Part shown: positions 1 to 7,980 of the stretch, piece by piece | How positions within the stretch are numbered: the first letter of the stretch is position 1 | Layout of the letters: each line of letters opens with the position of its first letter | Source: Actinacidiphila yanglinensis | Lineage (GTDB): Bacteria; Actinomycetota; Actinomycetes; Streptomycetales; Streptomycetaceae | DNA: 64,000 nt | Direction: 5' to 3' | Assembly (NCBI RefSeq): GCF_900107965.1 | Contig: NZ_FNVU01000009.1 | Span: forward strand, 124,001 to 188,000 | Notes under the pieces: model-generated | The model's database searches: none | What the model was told of the DNA's origin: nothing | What the model saw: only the letters and a program-made list of their open reading frames with translations | Position numbers and translations under genes: made by a program

Positions 1-704
1 AGGTCGTCGACGTCGGCGTGCCCCGGCTGACGGGCACCGCGGGCATACCCGACCGGCTGGCGGCGCTCGTCGACTCGCTGACCGAGCGGGACCCCTCCCG
101 CCGGCCGGGGAACGCCGCGGAGGTGCTCAGCACGCTCCCGTTCGGCAGCGCGCCGGAGACCACGCAACTGCTGCGGGACATGGTCGCCCGATGCGTGCGC
201 GACGACGCGGTGGCCAGCGTGCACCACGCGATGCCCGCACCCGCGCCGGAGGACAGGACCGTCGCGGTGCCCGACGCGCAGACGCGGACCGGGTACCCCG
301 AGCTCCTGCGCGACACGGACGTCACCCTCGTACGGCCGTCGGCCACCGGGGAGCAGCCGGCGGCGCAGTGGCCCACGGCGGCGGCCGGTTCCGAGCCGCT
401 CGGGCTCAGCGGCACCACGCAGCAGATGGTGATGAGCGGCATGACCGAGCCGAAGGCGACGTCCCGGCTGCGGGAGGCCGTCACCCTCGTGCACCGCGGC
501 GACCTGCAGGACGCGGTACGCATCCTGGGCACGCTCGCCCGGGTCTGCCCCACCTCCCTGGGCCGCGACCATCCCACCACGCTGGCCGCCCAGTTCTGGC
601 AGGCGATGTGCCTGTCCCGGCTGGGCGCGGGCGGCGAGGCCGTGGCGCTGTTCTCCGCGGTGAGCGAGCGATGCGAAGCGGAAAGGGGCACCGGACGTGC
701 TTGA
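1..704 (+). CDS. Ser/Thr protein kinase, C-terminal part (5' truncated), with TPR-like tail
   Basis: The reading frame is open to the left edge, so the N-terminus and catalytic residues lie outside the window. The first 45 or so residues resemble the last helices of a Hanks-type kinase C-lobe (LVDSLTERDPSRRPGNAAEV, with the typical RDP..RP signature). A roughly 70-residue linker follows, then a helical TPR-like segment containing LGRDHPTTLAAQFWQAMCLS. The stop at 702-704 overlaps the next gene's GTG at 697, so the two are probably translationally coupled. The context (EACC1 protein, then caspase) suggests the kinase is the sensor or signalling arm of a conflict system. The kinase call rests on the C-lobe tail and context only. 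Confidence 0.7.
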   Translation, partial: VVDVGVPRLTGTAGIPDRLAALVDSLTERDPSRRPGNAAEVLSTLPFGSAPETTQLLRDMVARCVRDDAVASVHHAMPAPAPEDRTVAVPDAQTRTGYPELLRDTDVTLVRPSATGEQPAAQWPTAAAGSEPLGLSGTTQQMVMSGMTEPKATSRLREAVTLVHRGDLQDAVRILGTLARVCPTSLGRDHPTTLAAQFWQAMCLSRLGAGGEAVALFSAVSERCEAERGTGRA

Positions 705-1317
705 GATCGACGTCACGCTGGCGGCCGGCCGGCGGGGCAGTGCCGAGGACGACCTCCGCTCCCTGCTGCGCTGGCTGCGCGAGGACGAGAACCTGGCCGG
801 CCGTGCCGACGGCCGGGTCCGCGACGGCACCCCGCCGCAGCCCGGCCGGATGGGCACCGCCTTCGACATCCTCCAACTCGTCATCGGCTCGGGCCTGTCC
901 GCCGCGGCCCTGGTGGTGTCCGTCCTCCAGTGGCGCGACGCGCGGCACCGGGAGCCGGCCATCACGCTGCGCCGGGGCGGGATGACGGTGGAGATCCCGT
1001 CGGCCTCGGAGGTGAACGCCGCGGTTCTCACCCGAGCCGTCGAACTCCTCGCGGCGGTCCCGGTGGACGCGGTCCCTGCCGAGGCTTCGGCGGAGGCGGC
1101 TCCGGCCGAAGGGCCGCTCGCGGGGGAGCCGGTCATGGTGCCGGCCGCCGCCGCGCCCCCGCCGCCCGCGCCGCCGTTGCCGCTGGTCCCCCTGGCGCGG
1201 ACACCCCCGCCGTCCGTGCCGCCGCTGCCGTCCGCACCACTGCCCGTGCCGCCCGCCGCCGCACACGCCCCCGCACCCCTCACGGAAGAGCCGGAAGGTG
1301 ATGGAACGCCTTCCTGA
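697..1317 (+). CDS. EACC1-like (effector-associated constant component 1) membrane protein
   Basis: This is a 206-residue protein. It has an N-terminal strand/helix segment (residues 1-50), one predicted membrane helix at about 58-78, a short LRRGGMTVEIPSASE strand pair and helix to about 120, and a Pro/Ala-rich low-complexity tail. This layout fits effector-associated constant component 1, which accompanies caspase or trypsin effectors in actinobacterial NTP-dependent conflict systems (established for the family; assigned here by resemblance). The GTG start at 697 follows a GAAAGGGG ribosome site and overlaps the kinase stop by 8 nt. The stop overlaps the caspase start by 20 nt. The role is inferred to be a membrane adaptor between sensor and effector. 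Confidence 0.68.
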   Translation: MLEIDVTLAAGRRGSAEDDLRSLLRWLREDENLAGRADGRVRDGTPPQPGRMGTAFDILQLVIGSGLSAAALVVSVLQWRDARHREPAITLRRGGMTVEIPSASEVNAAVLTRAVELLAAVPVDAVPAEASAEAAPAEGPLAGEPVMVPAAAAPPPPAPPLPLVPLARTPPPSVPPLPSAPLPVPPAAAHAPAPLTEEPEGDGTPS

Positions 1318-2434
1318 CCCGATGGCCTCGCGGGCCGTGATCATCGGCACCGCCGCCTATCTCCAGCTGGAGCAACTGCCCGCCGTCAACGCCAATCTGC
1401 GCGACCTCGCGCAGGCACTCGGCGACCCGATGCTGTGGGGCCTGCCCGACCGGAACTGCGTGATCATCGCCGACCCGCAGGACTCCTCGGCCCTGCTCGA
1501 CCCGGTGCACCGCGCCGGGGACGAGGCCGAGGACACCCTGCTGGTCTACTACGCGGGCCACGGCCTGCGGGACGCGGAGTCCGCCGACCTCTACCTCGCC
1601 CTGACCGGATCGCGCGCCAACACCGGCTACACCGCGGTCGCCTACCAGCACCTGCGCACGGCGGTACGCCAGTCCCGGGCCCGCCGCAAGATCATCGTCC
1701 TCGACTGCTGCTTCAGCGGGCGCGCGGCGCGCGCCCTGGACGGCGGCATCGCCGACGAGACCGCGGTGGACGGCGCCTACGTGCTGGCGGCCTCACCCCG
1801 GGACCGGGTGGCGCTGGCCCCCGACGGGGAGATGTACACCGCCTTCACCGGCGAACTGCTGGACATCCTGCGGCTGGGCATCGACGACGGCCCCGAACTC
1901 ATCGACCTGGAGACGATCTACCAGCTCCTGGACGTCCGGCTGCGGGCCAAGAACCGCCCGCGCCCGCAGCGGCACCAGGAGAACAACACCGGCCGCCTGC
2001 CCCTCGTACGCAACCGCGCGGCGGCCACCGAGCCCGTACCCGCGGGGCCGGTGCTGCGCGAGGAGGTCCGCGCGGCCATGCTCGCCGCCGGGCTCAACCT
2101 CGCCCGCCTGCTGCGCTCCGTCGGCCGCAGCAGGGACGCCCTCCCGGTCCTGCGGCTGGCCCTCCAGGAAGGGGCGCCCGAGACCGGGGCGAACAACTTC
2201 GCGGTCCAGCTCGAACTGGCCGAACTCCTCGCGGACACCGGACGGAGCCGGGAGGCCGTCGAGGTCCTGGAGCAGGCGTTCATGGAGACCCACAAGTCCT
2301 TCGGGCCCGAGGCGGTCCAGGTCTGCCGCCGCCTCGCCGACCTCCTCCAGGAGTCCGGCAACCACATCCAGGCGTGCGAGGTCCTCAAACACGCCCTCGA
2401 CCTCACCGAAATGTCCACCCCCACCACCCCCTGA
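1298..2434 (+). CDS. Caspase-fold protease (peptidase C14-like, EACC1-associated type) with TPR-like C-terminus
   Basis: This is a 378-residue protein. The caspase p20 core fills residues 11-230. The catalytic His is in YYAGHG (H88) and the catalytic Cys in the D-x-C motif LDCCFSG (D136, C138). Residues 250-370 form helical TPR-like repeats (LAELLADTGRSREAVEVLEQA). The start is GTG at 1298, with ATG at 1301 as an alternative; GGAAG lies upstream. Overlap with the EACC1 gene indicates co-translation. Both catalytic residues are present, so it should be an active protease, perhaps triggering cell death when the kinase/EACC1 arm is engaged. Family membership is clear from the motifs; the biological role is inferred. 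Confidence 0.85.
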   Translation: MMERLPDPMASRAVIIGTAAYLQLEQLPAVNANLRDLAQALGDPMLWGLPDRNCVIIADPQDSSALLDPVHRAGDEAEDTLLVYYAGHGLRDAESADLYLALTGSRANTGYTAVAYQHLRTAVRQSRARRKIIVLDCCFSGRAARALDGGIADETAVDGAYVLAASPRDRVALAPDGEMYTAFTGELLDILRLGIDDGPELIDLETIYQLLDVRLRAKNRPRPQRHQENNTGRLPLVRNRAAATEPVPAGPVLREEVRAAMLAAGLNLARLLRSVGRSRDALPVLRLALQEGAPETGANNFAVQLELAELLADTGRSREAVEVLEQAFMETHKSFGPEAVQVCRRLADLLQESGNHIQACEVLKHALDLTEMSTPTTP

Positions 2435-2436
2435 CC

Positions 2437-2542
2437 GGAGGCACCCGCACCAACACGGGCCGCACGAGCGGAAGTACCCGCACCAACGGGCGCCGCACGA
2501 GCGGAGGCACCCGCACCAACAAGGGGCGCGGGGAACTGCGCG
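2437..2542. repeat. 33-bp tandem repeat (2.6 copies) running into an interspersed intergenic element
   Basis: Copies start at 2437, 2470 and 2503. Each opens with GGAGGCACCCGCACCAAC or a near match, and the first two end CCGCACGAGC. The third runs into the core GGGGCGCGGGGAACTGCGCG at 2523-2542, which recurs in many intergenic regions of this window. No gene lies between the caspase stop and the terminator. Confidence 0.8.
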
Positions 2543-2546
2543 AGAA

Positions 2547-2599
2547 ACCCCCCACCGGGGGTGGTCCCTGAACACACAGGACCACCCCCGGTGGGGGGT
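2547..2599. terminator. Bidirectional terminator-like perfect inverted repeat
   Basis: Arms 2547-2567 and 2579-2599 are perfect 21-bp reverse complements with an 11-nt loop. It lies between the convergent caspase and DUF349 genes and should end both transcripts. There is no U tract, as is usual for this GC content. Confidence 0.8.
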
Positions 2600-2606
2600 C
2601 ACCTCA

Positions 2607-3833
2607 CTACCGAAACTCCCCCATACCCTTGAGCGCCGCGTCCAGCAACGCCTGCCGCCCATCCAGCTCGGCCTGCAGCTTGTCCGCCTTCGCCGAGTTC
2701 CCCGCGGCGCGAGCCGTCGCGATCTGCCCTTGCAACTTCTCGACGGCCGCCTGGAGTTGGCCGGTCAGGCCGGCCGCCCGCGCCCGCACCTCCGGGTTGG
2801 TCCGGCGCCACTCCGCTTCCTCGGACTCCTGCAGAGCCCGCTCCACGGTGTGCATCCGCGCCTCGATCCGCGGCCGGGCGTCGCGCGGCACGTGGCCGAC
2901 CGCCTCCCAGCGCTCGTTGATCGAACGGAAGGCGCCCCGCGCGGACTTGAGATCCGTCACCGGCAGCAGCTTCTCCGCCTCGGCGACCAGCTCCTCCTTG
3001 CGCGCGAGGTTGTCCCGCTGCTCGCCGTCCCGCTCGGCGAAGACCTCGCCGCGCGCGGCGAAGAAGACGTCCTGCGCACCGCGGAAGCGGTTCCACAGGT
3101 CGTCCTCGGCCTCGCGCTGCGCGCGTCCGGCCGCCTTCCACTCCGTCATCAGGTCGCGGTAGCGGGCCGCGGTCGGACCCCAGTCCGTCGAACCGGACAG
3201 CGACAGCGCCTCGGTGACCAGCTTCTCCTTGGTCCGCCGGGCCTCCTCGCGCTGCGCGTCCAGCGACGCGAAGTGCGCCTTGCGCCGCTTGGAGAACACC
3301 GAACGGGCGTGGCTGAAGCGGTGCCACAGCTCGTCGTCGGCCTTGCGGTCCAGCCGCGGCAGGCCCTTCCAGGTGTCGACCAGGGCCCGCAGCCGCTCAC
3401 CCGCGGTGCGCCACTGCTCGCTCTCGGCCAACTCCTCGGCCTCGGCGACCAGTTTCTCCTTGGCGGCCTTGGCCTCCTCGCTCTGCTTGGCCCGGACCGC
3501 CCTGCGCTCCTCGCGCCGGGTGTCCACGAGCGTCACCAGGGCGTCCAGCCGGGTGCCGAGCGCCGCCAGGTCGCCGACCGCATGCGCCTCGGTCACCGCC
3601 GTACGCAGGTGCTCGATCGCGGCCAGCGCTTCCTTGGGCGCCAGATCGGTGGTCTGCACCCGCCGTTCGAGGAGGCCGATCTCCACGACGAGCCCCTCGT
3701 ACTTGCGCTCGTAATAGGCGAGCGCCTCATCGGGGGAGCCCGCCTGCCACGAACCGACCTCCTTCTCACCGTCGGCCGTACGCACGTACACGGTCCCCGT
3801 CTCGTCGACGCGGCCCCACGGGTCGCTGCTCAC
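2607..3833 (-). CDS. DUF349 domain-containing protein
   Basis: This is a 408-residue, largely helical and charged protein. It has repeated modules of about 75 residues, each with a Trp-containing helix and an LW.RF pattern (DELWHRFSHARSVF, DDLWNRFRGAQDVFF), as in DUF349 repeat proteins, and coiled-coil stretches rich in E, K and A. I chose the GTG at 3833 (SSDPWGRVDETG) because GAGGGAGG lies just upstream. The frame stays open to 4019, but that extension looks non-coding. Its molecular function is not established. It is monocistronic and converges on the caspase cassette. Confidence 0.85.
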   Translation of the reverse strand: MSSDPWGRVDETGTVYVRTADGEKEVGSWQAGSPDEALAYYERKYEGLVVEIGLLERRVQTTDLAPKEALAAIEHLRTAVTEAHAVGDLAALGTRLDALVTLVDTRREERRAVRAKQSEEAKAAKEKLVAEAEELAESEQWRTAGERLRALVDTWKGLPRLDRKADDELWHRFSHARSVFSKRRKAHFASLDAQREEARRTKEKLVTEALSLSGSTDWGPTAARYRDLMTEWKAAGRAQREAEDDLWNRFRGAQDVFFAARGEVFAERDGEQRDNLARKEELVAEAEKLLPVTDLKSARGAFRSINERWEAVGHVPRDARPRIEARMHTVERALQESEEAEWRRTNPEVRARAAGLTGQLQAAVEKLQGQIATARAAGNSAKADKLQAELDGRQALLDAALKGMGEFR

Positions 3834-4049
3834 AGCGCCTCCCTCATGTGATGCCCACCGGGTCACCGCCGGCGGGCATCGTCCACAGTGTCTCTCCGGC
3901 CGGGCCGCACGCCCTGACCGGTCCCAACCGCCAACATAGGCGACCGGCGCCCCGGCTGTCCGCATCCGATGCGCGCCCAATCGCGAATTCGGATACCGAT
4001 CAGGACTCGGTCCGATCATGGCGAGGTAGCGGCAGTGCCGCCGCCGGGG

Positions 4050-4907
4050 TCAGGACTTGGTGACGGTGGCCTTGTTGATCACCACGGTCGCGTTCGGCGC
4101 GCCGTCGCCCTGGCCGGTGCTCTCACCGTCGGCGGCGATCTTGTCCAGCACCTTCATGCCGGACGAGGAGATGGTGCCGAACGGCGTGTACTGCGGGGGC
4201 AGCGGGCTGGCCTTGTAGACCAGGAAGAACTGGCTGCCGCCGGTGTGCGCCTGGCCGGTGTTGGCCATCGCGACGGTGCCCGCGGGGTAGGTGACCGAAC
4301 CGGAGGTCGCGTCGGCCTTGCCGAACGCCGTCAGGTTCTCGTCCGGGATGGTGTAGCCCGGGCCGCCGGAGCCCTGCCCGGTCGGGTCGCCGCACTGCAG
4401 CACGTAGATGCCCGTGGTGGTGAGCCGGTGGCACTTGGTGTGGTCGAAGAAGCCCTGGTCGGACAGGAACTTGAACGAGTTCGCGGTGTGCGGCGCCTTG
4501 GCCGCCTCCAGCGAGATCGGGATCGCGCCGCAGGTGGTGTCCAGGTTGAAGGTGTACGTGGCCGACTTGTCGATCGTCATCGCCGGCTCCTTCTTCCACT
4601 GCTTGGTGCCGGGCTTGCCCGCCTCGGCCTTCTTGCAGGGGTCGGGACCCTTGGGCGCTGCGGTGGTGGGGGCCGCCGCGGACGGGGTGGGGCTGGAGGC
4701 GGCCGCGTCGTCCTTCTTCTTGCCGCTGCTGCCGTCGAAGGCGCCGGCCGCCCACGCGCCGCCGAGCGAGGCCACCACCACGGCGACCACCACGGTGATC
4801 ACCGAGTTGCGCACCCGCGCCTTGCGGCGCGCGCCGACCCGGCGCTCCTGCTGCCGCGCGAACTTGTCCCGGGCGAGCTGGCGCCGCCGCTGATCCTTGG
4901 TGGTCAC
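4050..4907 (-). CDS. Membrane-anchored cyclophilin-type peptidyl-prolyl cis-trans isomerase
   Basis: This is a 285-residue protein. It has a basic cytoplasmic N-terminus (about 1-32), one membrane helix (about 33-52, NSVITVVVAVVVASLGG), an Ala/Pro/Ser/Thr linker, and an extracytoplasmic cyclophilin domain. Cyclophilin motifs seen are FFDHTKCHRLT (catalytic Arg region), GPGYTIPDE, GTVAMANTG and GGSQFFLVY. It would speed prolyl isomerisation in proteins folding outside the membrane. The GTG at 4907 has GGAG upstream. The frame runs on to 5144, but that stretch overlaps the divergent promoter region and shows no domain. Confidence 0.9.
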   Translation of the reverse strand: MTTKDQRRRQLARDKFARQQERRVGARRKARVRNSVITVVVAVVVASLGGAWAAGAFDGSSGKKKDDAAASSPTPSAAAPTTAAPKGPDPCKKAEAGKPGTKQWKKEPAMTIDKSATYTFNLDTTCGAIPISLEAAKAPHTANSFKFLSDQGFFDHTKCHRLTTTGIYVLQCGDPTGQGSGGPGYTIPDENLTAFGKADATSGSVTYPAGTVAMANTGQAHTGGSQFFLVYKASPLPPQYTPFGTISSSGMKVLDKIAADGESTGQGDGAPNATVVINKATVTKS

Positions 4908-5128
4908 TTCGCCGTCTCCGTCGTTGAGTGTCGGTTGTCCGTCCGTGCCGCGCACCGACGCATTGCGTTGTATGTTTCCTGTGCGCCGGCTGTATCCAAG
5001 GGGACACAGTCGGTGCTGAACGTGCCGTATGCGAATGTACGTGCCGCAGATCTTCGCGTCACGGCGCACCTGCCGTCCAGTCCGCGAACCGGCGGCAAAC
5101 AGGTTCGCAGCGGTGCGCGGGTCGCCGG

Positions 5129-5134
5129 TAGGCT
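5129..5134 (+). promoter_or_regulatory. Putative -10 element (TAGGCT) for the MBL hydrolase gene
   Basis: TAGGCT fits the Streptomyces housekeeping -10 pattern TAnnnT and lies 36 bp before the GTG at 5171. The -35 is unclear; TTCGCA at 5104-5109 would give a 19-bp spacer. Confidence 0.4.
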
Positions 5135-5170
5135 CAGAGGGCACCGACCGCGGACGACAGAAGGACGAAC

Positions 5171-5881
5171 GTGCTCATTGCCGGGTTCCCCGCCGGGGCG
5201 TGGGGCACGAACTGCTACGTGGTCGCGCCGGCCGCCGGCGAGGAGTGCGTGATCATCGACCCGGGCCACCTCGCGGCCCAGGGCGTCGAGGACCTCCTCG
5301 CCAAGCACCGGCTCAAGCCCGTGGCGGTGATTCTCAGCCACGGCCACATCGACCACGTCGCCTCGGTGCTGCCGGTCTGCGGCGCGCACGGCGTGCCCGC
5401 CTGGATCCACCCCTCCGACCGCTACATGATGAGCGACCCGGAGAAGGCCCTGGGCCGGGCCGTCGGCGCGCAGTTGATGGGCGAGCTGGCCGTCGGCGAA
5501 CCCGACGACCTGAGGGAACTGGCCGACGGGGACACCCTCGCGCTGGCCGGGCTGGAGTTCGGCGTCGCGCACGCACCCGGCCATACCAAGGGGTCGGTGA
5601 CCTACCGGCTGCCCGAGAGCGCCGACGTGCCGTCGGTGTTCTTCTCGGGCGACCTGCTGTTCGCCGGCTCCGTCGGACGCTCCGACCTGCCCGGTGGCGA
5701 CCCCGCCGAGCTGTACGAGTCGCTGGCCCGCGTGTGCCTGCCGCTCGACGACTCGACGGTGGTGCTCTCCGGGCACGGCCCCCAGACGACCATCGGCCGC
5801 GAGCGCGCCACCAACCCCTTCCTGGGCGAGGCGGCCCGCGGCCAAGGAGCCGGCCAACCGGCTCCACGACGAGGATTGTGA
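5171..5881 (+). CDS. MBL-fold metallo-hydrolase (glyoxalase II-like)
   Basis: This is a 236-residue metallo-beta-lactamase-fold enzyme. Metal ligands are seen in SHGHIDH (56-62), APGHTKGS, FFSGDLLF and the C-terminal LSGHGPQTTIGRERATNPFL, typical of the glyoxalase II/YcbL-like group of thioester hydrolases. Its substrate cannot be read from the sequence. The GTG start follows AAGGAC. The stop (5879-5881) abuts hisS, so the two are probably co-transcribed. Confidence 0.88.
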   Translation: MLIAGFPAGAWGTNCYVVAPAAGEECVIIDPGHLAAQGVEDLLAKHRLKPVAVILSHGHIDHVASVLPVCGAHGVPAWIHPSDRYMMSDPEKALGRAVGAQLMGELAVGEPDDLRELADGDTLALAGLEFGVAHAPGHTKGSVTYRLPESADVPSVFFSGDLLFAGSVGRSDLPGGDPAELYESLARVCLPLDDSTVVLSGHGPQTTIGRERATNPFLGEAARGQGAGQPAPRRGL

Positions 5882-5892
5882 CTGTCACTGCC

Positions 5893-7155
5893 GTGAGCAC
5901 GTTCCAGGCCCCCAAGGGCACCTACGACCTCCTGCCGCCCGACTCCGCGACCTTCCTCGCGGTGCGCGAGGCGATCGCCGCCCCGGTCCGCCGGGCCGGC
6001 TACGGATACGTCGAGACCCCCGGCTTCGAGCACGTCGAGCTGTTCTCCCGCGGGGTCGGCGAGTCGACCGACATCGTCACCAAGGAGATGTACGCCTTCA
6101 CCACCAAGGGCGGCACCGACCTGGCGCTGCGCCCCGAGGGGACCGCCTCGGTGCTGCGCGCCGCCCTCCAGGCCAACCTGCACCGCGCCGGCAACCTGCC
6201 GGTCAAGCTCTGGTACTCCGGCTCGTACTACCGCTACGAGAATCCGCAGGCCGGCCGCTACCGGCACTTCTCGCAGGTGGGCGCCGAGGCGATCGGGGCC
6301 GAGGACCCGGCGCTGGACGCCGAGTTGATCATCCTGGCGGCGGACGCGTACCGCTCGCTCGGCCTGACCGGCTTCCGGCTGCTGCTGAACTCGCTGGGCG
6401 ACAAGGAGTGCCGTCCCGCCTACCGCGCCGCGCTCCAGGAGTTCCTGCGCGGCCTCGACCTCGACGACGACACCCGCAAGCGGATCGAGATCAACCCGCT
6501 GCGGGTGCTGGACGACAAGCGCGAGTCCGTGCAGCGTCAACTCACCGGCGCGCCGCTGATCGTGGATCACCTGTGCGAGGCGTGCAAGGAGTACCACGAG
6601 CGGGTCCGCGAGCTGCTGACCGCGGCCGGGGTGGCCTACGAGGACGACCCGCGGCTGGTCCGGGGCCTGGACTACTACACCCGCACCACCTTCGAGTTCG
6701 TGCACGACGCCCTCGGTTCGCAGTCCGCGGTCGGCGGCGGCGGGCGGTACGACGGCCTGTCCGAGATGATCGGCGGCCCGTCGCTGCCGTCGGTCGGCTG
6801 GGCGCTGGGCGTGGACCGCACCGTGCTGGCGCTCAAGGCGGAGGGCGTGGAGCTCCCGCTGCCCGCGGCCACCGACGTGTACGCGGTGCCGCTCGGCGAC
6901 CAGGCACGGCGGACGCTGTTCGCACTGGTCACGGAGTTGCGGCGGGCCGGGGTCGCAGCGGACTTCGCGTTCGGCGGCAAGGGCATCAAGAACGCCATGA
7001 AGTCCGCGGACCGCTCCGGCGCCCGTTTCGCGGTCGTCGCGGGCGACCGGGACCTCGCGGAGGGTGTGGTGCAGCTCAAGGACCTGGTCAGCGGCGAGCA
7101 GGGCCCGGTCGCGCTGTCCGAGGTGGCGGACACCGTCAAGGAACGGCTGGTTTGA
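5893..7155 (+). CDS. hisS: Histidyl-tRNA synthetase
   Basis: This is a 420-residue class II aminoacyl-tRNA synthetase that charges tRNA-His. It has motif 2 (YSGSYYRYENPQAGRYRHFSQVG), the histidine-binding LVRGLDYYTRTTFEF and motif 3 (VGGGGRYDGL), followed by an anticodon-binding domain. The usual Streptomyces N-terminus (STFQAPKGTYDLLPP) points to the GTG at 5893. A GTG at 5878, overlapping the upstream stop, is an in-frame alternative. GAGGA at 5871-5875 is far from the first and very close to the second, so the exact start is uncertain. Confidence 0.97.
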   Translation: MSTFQAPKGTYDLLPPDSATFLAVREAIAAPVRRAGYGYVETPGFEHVELFSRGVGESTDIVTKEMYAFTTKGGTDLALRPEGTASVLRAALQANLHRAGNLPVKLWYSGSYYRYENPQAGRYRHFSQVGAEAIGAEDPALDAELIILAADAYRSLGLTGFRLLLNSLGDKECRPAYRAALQEFLRGLDLDDDTRKRIEINPLRVLDDKRESVQRQLTGAPLIVDHLCEACKEYHERVRELLTAAGVAYEDDPRLVRGLDYYTRTTFEFVHDALGSQSAVGGGGRYDGLSEMIGGPSLPSVGWALGVDRTVLALKAEGVELPLPAATDVYAVPLGDQARRTLFALVTELRRAGVAADFAFGGKGIKNAMKSADRSGARFAVVAGDRDLAEGVVQLKDLVSGEQGPVALSEVADTVKERLV

Positions 7156-7257
7156 ACCGCTCGTCCGTGTACCAGGGCGGGCGAACCTTACTCCATTCAC
7201 ACCGCCCTGGTGCACAATATGGGTGCCCGCCCCCACGGACCTAAGAGATCGGCGATC

Positions 7258-7920
7258 ATGACGACTTCCGCGTTGGACGAGAGGCGAACGGACGGCGACG
7301 GACACCCCGAGTCCCCCTTGCAGCGCGAGATCGTGCCGAGCAAGGCGTTCACGTGGCTGCTGCTCATCGCGGGCGTGCTCGGCCTGTGGGCCTCCTTCGT
7401 CATCACCAATGACAAGTTCGTCCTGCTGCAGAACACCGTCGACGGCAAGCCCAGCCACTTCTCGTGCAGCCTGAACCCGGTCATCGCCTGCGGCGACGTG
7501 ATGCAGAGCAAGCAGGCGCACGCCTTCGGCTTCCAGAACCCGATCATCGGCCTGGTCGCGTACGGCGTGGTGATCTGCCTGGCGATGGGCATCTTCGCCG
7601 GCGGCCGCTACAAGCCGTGGTTCTGGTACGGCCTGCAGGCCGGCAGCCTGTTCGGGGTCGGCTTCATCACCTGGCTCCAGTACCAGACGATCTACAACAT
7701 CCACGCGGTCTGCCTGTGGTGCTGCCTGGCGTGGATCGTCACCATCCTGATCTTCTGGTACACCGCCGTGCACAACATCCGGCACGGCCTGATCAAGGTG
7801 CCGGGCAAGGTCCGCGGGGCGGTGCTGGAGTTCCACTGGGTGGTGCCGGTGGTGTGGTACGCGGTGATCGGCATGCTGATCCTGACCCACTTCTGGTACT
7901 ACTGGAAGACGGTCATCTGA
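7258..7920 (+). CDS. Vitamin K epoxide reductase (VKOR) family membrane protein
   Basis: This is a 220-residue integral membrane protein with four or five predicted helices. The VKOR active-site Cys pair is in CLWCC. The loop Cys pair is in FSCSLNPVIACGD. Actinobacterial VKOR homologues reoxidise DsbA-like proteins with menaquinone to drive disulfide formation outside the membrane (family knowledge). The ATG at 7258 follows AAGAGA. The stretch from the hisS stop is about 100 bp and AT-richer than its surroundings, so it may hold a separate promoter. Confidence 0.92.
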   Translation: MTTSALDERRTDGDGHPESPLQREIVPSKAFTWLLLIAGVLGLWASFVITNDKFVLLQNTVDGKPSHFSCSLNPVIACGDVMQSKQAHAFGFQNPIIGLVAYGVVICLAMGIFAGGRYKPWFWYGLQAGSLFGVGFITWLQYQTIYNIHAVCLWCCLAWIVTILIFWYTAVHNIRHGLIKVPGKVRGAVLEFHWVVPVVWYAVIGMLILTHFWYYWKTVI

Positions 7921-7947
7921 TCGTCCGGGGGCCGTCCGACCTGCTGT

Positions 7948-7968
7948 AACGCCGTCTGCAACGGCGTT
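7948..7968. terminator. Hairpin between convergent VKOR and SDR genes
   Basis: AACGCCGT (7948-7955) and ACGGCGTT (7961-7968) form a perfect 8-bp stem with a 5-nt loop. It can serve both converging transcripts. Confidence 0.6.
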
Positions 7969-7980
7969 CTGCACGGGCGT

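Noticed and set aside
5878..5892. GTG at 5878 as the hisS start
   Set aside because: It overlaps the upstream stop neatly, but GAGGA is only 2 nt away and the conserved N-terminus begins at 5893. It is kept only as an alternative.
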